64,000 nucleotides of DNA. Origin: Pleurocapsa sp. FMAR1. GTDB taxonomy: Bacteria > Cyanobacteriota > Cyanobacteriia > Cyanobacteriales > Xenococcaceae. The position numbers and the translations under genes were made by a program. How positions within the stretch are numbered: position 1 is the first letter of the stretch; each line of letters starts with the position of its first letter. The notes under the pieces are model-generated. The model saw only the letters and a list, made by a program, of their open reading frames with translations, was not told the DNA's origin and did not search any database. Below, in pieces: positions 35,287 through 43,344 of this stretch. The stretch covers positions 1,612,001 to 1,676,000 of the forward strand of contig NZ_OY762512.1 in assembly GCF_963665995.1 (NCBI RefSeq), read 5' to 3'.

Positions 35287-36918
35287 TTGAATCATTTTAA
35301 GTTCGATGTAGTAGTGGTAGGTTCGGGGGCTGCTGGGCTATACGGGGCTTTATGTTTACCCCAAAGCTTAAAAGTTGCTCTAGTTACCAAAGATCAGCTA
35401 AATACGGGGGCAAGCGACTGGGCTCAAGGTGGAATTGCAGCAGCCATCAGCCAGAATGATTCTCCTGTGCTGCATCTAGAGGATACTTTGAAAGCGGGAG
35501 CAGGATTATGCGATCGCAACTCCGTTCAATTTTTGGTTGAGAATGCAGCAGAAGCCATTGCATCTTTAGTAGAAATGGGGGTGGCGTTTGATCGTCATCA
35601 AAGTCAGCTAGCTATGACTTTAGAAGCTGCCCATTCTCGCCCTCGCGTACTTCATGCTGCGGACACTACAGGCAGAGCTATTGTAGCCACCCTTGCCCAA
35701 CAAGTATTACAGCGAGGCAATATTGAGGTAATGTCTCAAGCTTTTGCCTTACAGCTATGGTTAAATCCGCAAACAGGTAACTGTCAGGGCATTAGCGTCC
35801 TGAAAGAAAACAAAATAACCTGGATTCATTCCCCTGCGGTGATTTTAGCAACAGGAGGAGGAGGTCAAGTATTTTCTCAGACTACTAATCCCGAAGTTAG
35901 TACTGGAGACGGTGTGGCGATCGCTTGGCGTAGTGGTGCAGTTATTAGAGACACAGAATTTGTACAGTTTCACCCCACAGCCCTAACTGTACCTGGCGCA
36001 CCACGCTTTTTGATTAGTGAAGCCGTAAGAGGAGAAGGAGCGCATTTAGTAGACGAAGACGGACGACGTTTTGCCTTTGACTATCATCCAGACGGAGAAT
36101 TAGCCCCTAGAGATGTAGTCAGCCGAGCCATTTTTACCCATCTCCAAAAAACGTCAGCTAGCAATGTTTATCTCGATCTTCGACCCATTCCTAAAGATCG
36201 CATTCGCTATCGTTTTCCCAATATTATTCGTGTATGTCAACATTGGGACGTGGATTTATTTATCAAGCCTATTCCTGTTACTCCCGCAGCACATTATTGG
36301 ATGGGAGGAATTGCTGTAGACACGATGAATCATACTTCAATTTCTGGTTTATATGCTGTAGGGGAAACAGCAAGTACGGGAGTTCATGGTGCAAATCGTT
36401 TAGCCAGTAATTCTTTATTAGAATGTGTTGTTTATGCTTCCCAACTTGCCAAGCTACAGCCTCATAGCTTGCCTCAAATTACGCCTCCTGAAACTCTGGA
36501 AATCGACCTTAGCTGGGATAAAGAAATGGAGTTAGTTAACTCAATTAGAAATCAATTACCAGATCTAGTTTGGCAGAGTGCGGGAATCTGCCGTACAGAA
36601 GAAACTATGGAGACAGCGATCGCTATTGTGGCAGATTGGCGATCGCAGTTAGCCAATCTTTCTTTAAATAAGTATGTTCTTAATTTATCTCCCCCGAAAC
36701 AAATCAAGCTAAACTCCAGTACAGCCGAGTCACAGCTAAAGTTCTATGCCGAGACGCTAAATCTAGTCGATACTGGCTATCTAATCCTCAAAAGTGCTGC
36801 TTTTCGGACTGAAAGCAGAGGAGGACACTATCGTCTTGATTATCCTCATGCTCTGCCAGAGTGGTCAGGACATACAGTTATTCAAGGACAAAAATGGAAT
36901 AGATCACCATCAGAATAA
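35287..36918 (+). CDS. nadB: L-aspartate oxidase
   Basis: FAD enzyme that makes iminoaspartate for quinolinate and NAD synthesis. 543 residues, the usual length. The dinucleotide motif VVVGSGAAGLYGAL is at the N-terminus, then DWAQGGIAAA, LEAAHSRPRVLHAADTTG, ATGGGGQVF, QFHPTAL, SEAVRGEGAHLVDEDGRRF and GLYAVGETASTGVHGANRLA. The start must be the TTG at 35287 (NHFKFDVVVVGSG): an in-frame stop lies three codons upstream and no ATG occurs before the FAD motif. nadA and nadC are not in the window. Confidence 0.95.
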   Translation: MNHFKFDVVVVGSGAAGLYGALCLPQSLKVALVTKDQLNTGASDWAQGGIAAAISQNDSPVLHLEDTLKAGAGLCDRNSVQFLVENAAEAIASLVEMGVAFDRHQSQLAMTLEAAHSRPRVLHAADTTGRAIVATLAQQVLQRGNIEVMSQAFALQLWLNPQTGNCQGISVLKENKITWIHSPAVILATGGGGQVFSQTTNPEVSTGDGVAIAWRSGAVIRDTEFVQFHPTALTVPGAPRFLISEAVRGEGAHLVDEDGRRFAFDYHPDGELAPRDVVSRAIFTHLQKTSASNVYLDLRPIPKDRIRYRFPNIIRVCQHWDVDLFIKPIPVTPAAHYWMGGIAVDTMNHTSISGLYAVGETASTGVHGANRLASNSLLECVVYASQLAKLQPHSLPQITPPETLEIDLSWDKEMELVNSIRNQLPDLVWQSAGICRTEETMETAIAIVADWRSQLANLSLNKYVLNLSPPKQIKLNSSTAESQLKFYAETLNLVDTGYLILKSAAFRTESRGGHYRLDYPHALPEWSGHTVIQGQKWNRSPSE

Positions 36919-36921
36919 ACT

Positions 36922-37491
36922 TTACTTTAGTTTTCTTTTCTTAATACGACGATTATTTCGCCATCGCTCTAATATAGCCAAACCATAAAAATAAGTGATG
37001 ACAGCCAAAATCATACCCACTACAAAGCTTCCCATCAGCAAAGCAATGGCAAAAGTTGCACCTTGTTCTTTAAAAGCAGCAAAGGATTTAAGATCTAACG
37101 GTAAAGAGACAGTATCTTCGGTTCTTAACAACAGCTTGCCGATTTTATAGTTAAAAACAAAAATTGGTACGTAAGTTAAAGGATTGCTGATCCAAGTTGC
37201 TGCTACGGCTGCGACTCTGCTGCCTTTAAACATAGTAGCCAAAAAAATACCTAGTATGCTCTGCATTCCCAGAAAAGGAAAACATCCGGCAAAAACTCCT
37301 ACTGCTAATCCCTTAGCAACAAACTTAGGTCTGCCGCGCAATCTCCATAGTTTAAGGTAGGTCAACCGCAGGGGTTTTCTCAGCCACAAAAACTTTTTAG
37401 ATCTACGGGACTTAATGTATTTGGGTGAAGATTCTGGCGGAGTTAAAACATGGGACGCTGGCGAATTATGGCGGTGATGCTTCTGATTCAT
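36922..37491 (-). CDS. DUF2062-family membrane protein
   Basis: 189 residues. The N-terminus (1-60) is basic and His/Lys/Arg-rich. The core has KFVAKGLAVGVFAGCFPFLGMQ, FKGSRVAAVAATWISNPLTY and a C-terminal hydrophobic stretch, with a basic tail KKRKLK. DUF2062 proteins are inner-membrane proteins of unknown function. Convergent with nadB, leaving 3 bases. Confidence 0.88.
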   Translation of the reverse strand: MNQKHHRHNSPASHVLTPPESSPKYIKSRRSKKFLWLRKPLRLTYLKLWRLRGRPKFVAKGLAVGVFAGCFPFLGMQSILGIFLATMFKGSRVAAVAATWISNPLTYVPIFVFNYKIGKLLLRTEDTVSLPLDLKSFAAFKEQGATFAIALLMGSFVVGMILAVITYFYGLAILERWRNNRRIKKRKLK

Positions 37492-37894
37492 GTCATAAGT
37501 TTTACTCTTGAGTCAAAACACCAGGGATATTAATGCAGACTTCAATATATTACTAAGTAATCAAATTGTTTTTCCTGGATAATTGCACCTTTTAAAATTT
37601 AAATCAAGACCCAGAAGGGGTTCAAGTAAACGGTGCTGCTCTTGTTTTCTCTCTTGAGTAGTATTGCTAATTTATTTTTTCTTTTATTAAATATATTGTC
37701 ACTGAAGTAAGAAACTGTTTGTAAAGTAAATGTTAAGGATGGAGAGGTGAAGAAGTAATGGATGTATGGAAAATAGAGTAGATTCACTACTTCAAACACC
37801 CCAATCACTTTCATCACCCCAAATACTACCCTACCCAACAGGAGAATTTAATTTTCTTACAAACAGTCTTTAAACAAGTTTGGCAAAATAAGCT
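37492..37894. other. Intergenic region, no gene supported
   Basis: 403 bases. A 79-codon minus frame (37599-37838) has no recognisable features and is rejected. The right part, about 37735-37850, is richer in pyrimidine runs (CACCCCAAATACTACCC, AATCACTTTCATCACCCC), possibly simple-sequence debris. Confidence 0.5.
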
Positions 37895-38680
37895 TTATTT
37901 TTTTTGATTAGCTTGCTTTTTTAGAACATTAACTCGATGAGTCAGCATTGTAATTCCATCGCCACGAACCAAAATAGCTGAAAGCCAATCACTTTCTGGT
38001 AGCAAAGATGCAGTGGCAGTTTTATATATTCCTCCCGCTGGTAATGGTTCTAATTCTAAAGCTGTAGGGTTAAAATATAGACTGCTGGCGGTTTTCTCTT
38101 CTTGAACTGCTCCTAACAACACGTTATCGTTTACAGGCTGATTGACAATCAGATCGAAGTTATATTTTTCACCAGTCATAACATTTTCGGGAGCGGTAAC
38201 TTTGACCTGAGGAGGGTTGCTTCCAGAGGTTAGTCGAGACTGTTCTGCTAAAATTTCTTGCCGAACTAGTTTCTGGTTTTGAAAATACTGACGAGATTTA
38301 ATCGTGGAGTTCAAACGCATTGCTCTGCCTTGAGCTTGCTGCATTCCCGCAATAGTAGTGGTAGTTTCTGCTACTAATTGATTGCCTTGTTTAGACCAGG
38401 AATTAATCTTGGTTGTGTATTCTAGCTGAGGATAACTTTGCCACATCTGCTTTAGGCCTCTGGCTAAAGAATCCGTAGTTAAACCATCTGTATTAGTAAA
38501 ATTATTACTGTAATACTCGATTACGCCATCAAGGTCTTGGTCGTTGGCAGCCTTTTCAATTTCAGCGATCGCCTTAGTCAATTCTTCTGGCGCGCTAGCT
38601 GCACTTTCAGCTTTGGCTACATTGGCAACACTACTAATAATTCCTGCACTTAGTAACAAAACAGTCGCAAATCTTTTCAT
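37895..38680 (-). CDS. Secreted protein with NTF2/SnoaL-like region
   Basis: 261 residues. A signal peptide (MKRFATVLLLSAGIISSVAN, cleavage near AKA-ES) leads to a periplasmic protein. The first 110 mature residues (LTKAIAEIEKAANDQDLDGV, EYYSNNFTNTDGLTTDS) suggest an NTF2-like fold. The rest (PPQVKVTAPENVMTGEKYNF, LLGAVQEEKTASSLYFN) looks like a beta-sandwich. Function unknown; the resemblance is weak. Alone, 214 bases after the pyrimidine-rich spacer. Confidence 0.72.
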   Translation of the reverse strand: MKRFATVLLLSAGIISSVANVAKAESAASAPEELTKAIAEIEKAANDQDLDGVIEYYSNNFTNTDGLTTDSLARGLKQMWQSYPQLEYTTKINSWSKQGNQLVAETTTTIAGMQQAQGRAMRLNSTIKSRQYFQNQKLVRQEILAEQSRLTSGSNPPQVKVTAPENVMTGEKYNFDLIVNQPVNDNVLLGAVQEEKTASSLYFNPTALELEPLPAGGIYKTATASLLPESDWLSAILVRGDGITMLTHRVNVLKKQANQKK

Positions 38681-39044
38681 TTATTTAATTTAATTAAGGT
38701 TAATTTACATATCCAGAGAAACTTTAATGGCGTTTCTGGTTAGATTGAATGGCTCAATTTATAGTTCATCTTATCTTTATCATATTGGAAAGCAATCTTT
38801 ACGTAATCTTCACCATTGGCAATAGTAAAAGACTCACAATAGAATGGTGAAGAAAGTAAAAAACTCGATAAGACATCAATAACTTTAATGTTTCTTAATA
38901 GCTAACCAACTAAAAGCCGATCTTAAAACTTGAATATTTGATTTAAGTATTTACGCTGATCGAGTAATACGTATCATCAAGATTCTTAGTTTAAATACTA
39001 GTTTTTTTAGCCAAGCAACTTTTTTCCTTTACCCCCATAGCTGA
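38681..39044. other. Intergenic region between divergent secreted-protein genes
   Basis: 364 bases, AT-rich. A 9-bp inverted repeat TTCACCATT (38809-38817)/AATGGTGAA (38843-38851) with a 25-base gap might be an operator or an RNA stem. No gene seen. Confidence 0.45.
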
Positions 39045-40445
39045 ATGAAAGCCATTGTAGCAAACCTACTCTTTGGTAGCATTTTCGGTTGCCTTGGCTG
39101 TCCTAGTATAGTCCTTGCCAAGCCGATAGCTGCTGAGAACCGACCTCAAAAACCTACACCTGCAATTATCTCAGCAAAACTTTTGTCATACGCTCAATTG
39201 CCTGTTGTACCTCAGATTATTAACTTTGTCGATCGTATTCTAACCGTTAATAAAGAGGATAATATTAGTTTTGCTGTCGATCAAAATCTGCAAATAAGGT
39301 TGCGTAATAACCAACGCTCAAAGATCATCTCTAACTTCAGTTCTAAGATCGATCTGCAAAATAACCAAGACATATCCTTAGACAAGCTTCCCTATACTTC
39401 CTATAAAGACGATAGAGCTAATCTAGCTTTAGGTTTTCAGAATACTTTTTGGTCTGGTGGTAACAATCATAAATATTGGGGTTTAACTACAGTTGAACAA
39501 TGGGGGGGAAATCCAAACCAAAAATTAAACATCGCTAAACTCAATTATTTAGATGCTGCACCAAAATTGTCTTCAGGGAGTTCAACTTTAACAGTATCTG
39601 GAGGCGGAGAGCAAAATCTTGCTAAAGAAGCTGATATTTCCCGCGAATTTGGCAAATTTCGTGGGGGAGTAACCTATCATCACGGCATAGCAAATCAGGT
39701 AACTGTGGGAGTAGGGTTTGTTTACGAAGATTTGTTAGTCGGTTTTACTCAGCTAACCTACGAAAGCGATCTTTTGCCTGTAAAAACCACCGTTTCATTA
39801 TTGGCAAAAGAATCTGGTATAGATTTACATTCCCATGTTCGTCTACAGCCTAGTAAAAATTTAGTCTTAAACTATTATAACGACGACAAAAAGCATAAGT
39901 TTGATGCTAATTGGGGTATTGTTCCTGGTTTAACTTTGGTCGCCAAAAGCAATAGTAAAGATAAATCTTTTAGCACAGGTATTAAAGTAGCAGTGCATAA
40001 CGATTTTCTCTCTCTTTCTGCTAATGCAGTGGTAGACAATAACAACAACTTATATTGGAATTTAAATTCGCAAATAGGTCGTTTAAAAATTGCCTATGGC
40101 AATAATCAACAAAAAAGTACAGCCGAACTTAATTTTAGGCTACTTGACTCTGATGTCTATGGTTTTCAATGTTCTACATTTTTAAAATACGAAGCTCACT
40201 TAGTCAACCAGAACCAGGAACAGTTTACTACTTTGGGAGGTAGTCTACACTCTGGCAAAATAGTTAACCAAAATAACCATCTATGGACGTTTGAGCTTGG
40301 CTATGGGCAAGGTTCTCATGGTAAAGGTATAATCGCCAGTAGTTCTGTTGCTCTTAAGCCTAATCTGTTTCTTAATTTGACTTATCACGAAATCTCACCC
40401 ACATCAGACGATACGAAAGTCAAAGTGCTGTTGAGTTCTAAGTAG
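39045..40445 (+). CDS. Predicted outer-membrane beta-barrel protein, uncharacterised
   Basis: 466 residues. Signal peptide MKAIVANLLFGSIFGCLGCP with a following VLA. The rest has alternating polar/hydrophobic strands typical of a beta-barrel (FGKFRGGVTYHHGIANQVTV, GVGFVYEDLLVGFTQLTY, FLSLSANAVVDNNNNLYWN) and ends in a run of strands (LKPNLFLNLTYHEIS). I do not recognise a family. The last residues are KVKVLLSSK, after which the repeat/IS composite element begins within 25 bases. Confidence 0.75.
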   Translation: MKAIVANLLFGSIFGCLGCPSIVLAKPIAAENRPQKPTPAIISAKLLSYAQLPVVPQIINFVDRILTVNKEDNISFAVDQNLQIRLRNNQRSKIISNFSSKIDLQNNQDISLDKLPYTSYKDDRANLALGFQNTFWSGGNNHKYWGLTTVEQWGGNPNQKLNIAKLNYLDAAPKLSSGSSTLTVSGGGEQNLAKEADISREFGKFRGGVTYHHGIANQVTVGVGFVYEDLLVGFTQLTYESDLLPVKTTVSLLAKESGIDLHSHVRLQPSKNLVLNYYNDDKKHKFDANWGIVPGLTLVAKSNSKDKSFSTGIKVAVHNDFLSLSANAVVDNNNNLYWNLNSQIGRLKIAYGNNQQKSTAELNFRLLDSDVYGFQCSTFLKYEAHLVNQNQEQFTTLGGSLHSGKIVNQNNHLWTFELGYGQGSHGKGIIASSSVALKPNLFLNLTYHEISPTSDDTKVKVLLSSK

Positions 40446-40483
40446 GTTGAGTACATGGACATAAATAACGTCTAATGTGAATT

Positions 40484-41250
40484 AGCGGTCAGACCCCCGC
40501 GCATGGTTCGTGCCTTTGCTTATGCCAGGGAACCTTTTCGACACTTTGCTCGCCCTCGACAACCAAGGGGTACCCCCCGCAGGTACCTCAACGGGGGGAA
40601 CCCCCGCAACGGTTTTGCGAAACAGCCTTGCAGGAACGGCGGCTTTTGAGTGAGAAGCTTCCCACTCAAAACGCGCCTTGGCTTTCCCTCCGCAGAGGAC
40701 TGTTGAGGGTGTCTCGCAACGGGTCATAGACGAGGCGTGTTTTGCGAGAAAGGACGCTTCGTCCGCATCTGAGTCCGTTGGCGGGGTTCCCCCGCTTAAA
40801 GGAACTGTCGAGGTTGGGTCAGAGTATTCTGTCCCAACAGGCGAGTGGAACAAGCCCCCTAAACGGGGGCGTTTCCTCGCCTCAAAAACTGCCGTCCGCA
40901 ACGCAAGTGTCTCACCACCGCAACTGCTTCACCGCGTCGCCGTCAGAGCGGGTGGAAACGGATGGCGGAAGAGTGAAGTAAGAATACTCTTACTCAACAG
41001 GCGAGTGGAGCCAAGGGGTACCCCCCGCAGGGAGCTTGGGAAACCCAAGCATTTCCTCGCCTCAAAACGCGCCTTCTCTGTCCAAGAGCCTGTCTTGAGA
41101 CAGTTGTTCATGGGGGAAACCCCCGCCCTCGACAGTTCCTTCAACGCGGGGAACCCGCGCAACGGACATCACAAGGGGGCGAATGCATTCGCCCCCTTGT
41201 GATGTCCGTTGACGTGACGACCCTCCCCAAACCCCTTCCGTATAAGAGTA
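40484..41250. repeat. GC-rich cluster of palindromic repeats
   Basis: About 770 bases of nested repeats, much richer in G+C than its surroundings. CAAGGGGTACCCCCCGCAG occurs at about 40560 and 41010, CCTCGCCTCAAAA at about 40876 and 41055, and ACAGGCGAGTGGA at about 40838 and 40998. Fragments of the 95-bp repeat occur, for example CGACAGTTCCTTCAA near 41127, and the 20-base palindrome at about 41175. Long open frames across it in several readings are products of the composition and are not genes. Confidence 0.85.
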
Positions 41251-42269
41251 TACAGCGATTTGCATCTAAATAGGGGACAATAAAGTGTTATAAAAATAGG
41301 TAACAAATGAAGCCTTATTCTGTAGATTTACGAGAGAAGATAGTTAGTGCGATCGAGAAAGGTGATAGCTCGGTGAGAAAAGTTGCGCTACGCTTCGGTG
41401 TGAGCAAAAACTGTGTCCAAAGATTGATTACTCAGAAGCGGACAAAAGGGCATATCCTGCCAGGGAAGCAGGGCGGGTCGATGGTAAGTCCTGTTCGGAA
41501 ATATAAAGCCGAGCTGATAGCCATCTTTAAAAAACAGACTGATGCGACTTTAGCAGAATACTGTGAGCTACTTTTTGATGAGACGGGACTATGGGTAAGT
41601 CAAAGTACGATGTGTCGGACATTTCAGAGATTAAAATTACCACTCAAAAAAAACACTTCGCTCCAGCCAAGCAATTCGTGAGCGCGTCCAGCTTCTAAGA
41701 GCAGAGTATTGGGCAAAAGTTAAAAATGTAGATCCCCAAAACCTCGTGTTTTTAGATGAAATGGGTGTTTTACTCGGATTGATGAGAACTCATGCTCGCG
41801 CTGCACCTGGAGAGAGAGCCTATGACTACAAACCGTTTGCTCGAGGTAGCAAGGTAAGTGTTATCGGCGCAATCAGCGAGTCTAAAATACTAGCAGTAAT
41901 GACGCTTAATGATTCAATGGCTGCGGCTGCGTTTGAGGTTTATGTTTCTAGGTGTTTAGTGCCTCAGCTATGGAAAGGAGCAGTGGTGGTGATGGACAAT
42001 TTGCCTGCACATAAAGTAGAAGCTATTGCACCTTTAATTGAAGCAGTGGTCGCGAAGATTTTGTACCTGTCTCCATACTCTCCCGAATTTAATCCAATTG
42101 AACATTGGTGGTCACAACTCAAGGCTTTCCTGAGACAATTTTCTCCCAGGACTTCCAAAAGGGTCGATATGCTGATTAAAATAGCGATGGATTTAATTAA
42201 TCCTAAACATTTGCGTAACTGGTTCGCTCACTGCTGCTACTGTCCCTCTTAAACCTGCAAACCGCTGTA
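41251..42269 (+). mobile_element. Complete IS630-family insertion sequence with TA target
   Basis: Terminal inverted repeats: left from 41251 starts TACAGCGATTTGCA and ends GGGGACA (41279); right from 42241 starts TGTCCC and ends GCAAACCGCTGTA (42269). TA is at both ends, the target duplication of this family. Length about 1.02 kb. The transposase frame is split at an A8 run. Confidence 0.92.
41307..42252 (+). pseudogene. IS630-family transposase, frame split at an A8 run
   Basis: The first frame (41307-41681) holds a helix-turn-helix start MKPYSVDLREKIVSAIEKGD and VRKVALRFGVSKNCVQRLI. Past the A8 run (about 41646-41653) the continuation is in the +1 frame: TLRSSQAIRERVQLLRAEYW, then the DDE domain LVFLDEMGVL, VVVMDNLPAHK and YSPEFNPIEHWWSQLK, ending at 42252. 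The catalytic acids are intact. Seven or ten A would restore one frame, so expression might occur through slippage; otherwise it is inactive. The stop codon lies inside the right terminal repeat. Confidence 0.88.
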
Positions 42270-42432
42270 GCTACAATATTTGTTTCACTGACTAATTTAT
42301 TACTCTAAATTTATACAGTGGTAGTTGTTACTCCAAGCAAATTATTGAACGTCTTTTATGACAAGGCTTTTCGCTGATTAATAGCAGTAGACTTAATTCA
42401 CATCAGACGTAAATAATTACAGTAAATTCCTG

Positions 42433-42518
42433 CTGACTTCTGACTACGTGGGGGTAAGCTCTTTGTGACCTCTGACCTCTGACTAGCTGCGGTGGTTACA
42501 CCTTGCTGACTTCTGGCC
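42433..42518 (+). repeat. Degenerate CTGACTTCTGAC tandem repeats at the right inversion breakpoint
   Basis: Copies of CTGACTTCTGAC (42433), GTGACCTCTGACCTCTGAC (42465) and CTGACTTCTGG (42506) stop at the TTTGAC at 42519, where the OmpA fragment begins. Related to the GTCAGAG heptamers in def (46693-46720), in the complementary orientation. Confidence 0.7.
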
Positions 42519-42857
42519 TTTGACAAAGCTAGTCTTCGACCCGATGCTGAAGTCGCTCTGCAACAAATCTCGAACTCGATCGCCCAACGATCTGCCAATG
42601 GTCTCATTGAGATCGATGGACACACTGATTCGGTTGGCAATGATGCTTACAACCTGAAACTCTCTAAACGCAGAGCAGAATCTGTGCAGCAATGGCTGAT
42701 CGTTAATAAAAGTATAAAACCTGAGCAGATGACAGCCGAAGGACTGGGGGAAACTCAGCCAGTCGCGCCCAATACTAATTCCGATGGCTCCGATAATCCC
42801 CAGGGACGACAGAAAAATCGACGAGTTGAAATTGTTGTTCGTATCAGTAGTTCTTAG
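42519..42857 (+). pseudogene. 3' half of an OmpA-family gene, lacking its start
   Basis: 113 codons in frame: FDKASLRPDAEVALQQISNS, then the peptidoglycan-binding core IEIDGHTDSVGNDAYNLKLS, RRAESVQQWL, AEGLGETQPVAPN and NRRVEIVV. This is an OmpA C-terminal domain with the conserved Asp and Arg for diaminopimelate binding. There is no start codon or signal peptide upstream; the sequence before 42519 is tandem repeat. It supplies exactly what the fragment at 31455-31754 lacks, with an in-frame TTT GAC overlap. Codons ending in C are more frequent than in neighbours, as in the gene that follows. Confidence 0.88.
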
Positions 42858-42890
42858 TCTCTTTCCATCCGTCATTAGTAAGTATTAGTT

Positions 42891-43265
42891 ATGTCAAAAA
42901 AGCTGCCTCGCAAAGAAAGACGATTTCAGGCAATTCGTCGGCTTGAGGGTGTCGAGATTAGGGTGCAAAAGCCTTGTACTTTCTCCTGGGGGGATATGCA
43001 GGGCGATCGCCTTGTCAGGAAGTGCCCCTTCTGCTGTCTCAACGTTTATGACTTCGCCAGAATGTCTCGCGCTCAAATTCTGGCTCTGGTTAATCAGCAC
43101 GAAGGCAAGCTATGCGCTCAGTTCTATGCGCGAGCCGATGGAACAATGACCGTAGAACCCTGTCACCAGAGCGGAGAGGGGGATCGTTTTATCCGAGGTG
43201 GGTTAATCATTTCACGACAAGCTGAAGTAGGATCTGCAACGTCAATGAATGCCAGCGACGGTTGA
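42891..43265 (+). CDS. Small protein with a CxxC-NVY domain of unknown function
   Basis: 124 residues. The central block has VQKPCTFSWGDMQGD, RKCPFCCLNVYDFARMS and LCAQFYARADGTMTVEPC. This matches, from memory, a small bacterial domain of pattern C-x3-W-x2-M-x-G-D, C-x2-C-x2-N-V-Y and C-x-R/Q-F-Y-x-R-x-D-G-T that is often found beside regulatory or carboxypeptidase-like proteins. Several Cys could bind metal or form disulfides. The C-terminal 25 residues are not conserved-looking. It starts 33 bases after the OmpA fragment and probably shared its operon before the rearrangement. Confidence 0.72.
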   Translation: MSKKLPRKERRFQAIRRLEGVEIRVQKPCTFSWGDMQGDRLVRKCPFCCLNVYDFARMSRAQILALVNQHEGKLCAQFYARADGTMTVEPCHQSGEGDRFIRGGLIISRQAEVGSATSMNASDG

Positions 43266-43344
43266 GTTTTAATACCAATTCTCTAGATGAGCGTGGAATA
43301 GCGATATTTTTACGTCTACTCTATAAACACTTACTAACAATTAA

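Larger units (their letters stand above)
40468..42410 (+). mobile_element. Composite element: MITE ends around a repeat cluster and an IS630 element, AAATA target duplication
   Basis: Left end ACGTCTAATGTGAATTA (40468-40484) and right end TAATTCACATCAGACGT (42394-42410) are inverted repeats with one mismatch. AAATA lies directly outside both (40463-40467 and 42411-42415). The ends are the same as those of the 254-bp element at 11777-12030, and both contain GGGGCGAATGCATTCGCCCC. Here the interior has grown to about 1.9 kb through repeat accumulation (40484-41250) and an IS630 insertion. Confidence 0.83.

Noticed and set aside
37599-37838. 79-codon minus frame
   Set aside because: Composition is that of a pyrimidine-rich spacer; no start context or family.
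40482-41265. Several long open frames on both strands in the GC-rich cluster (up to 174 codons)
   Set aside because: They overlap one another in different frames, are made of palindromic repeats and have no protein-like features.
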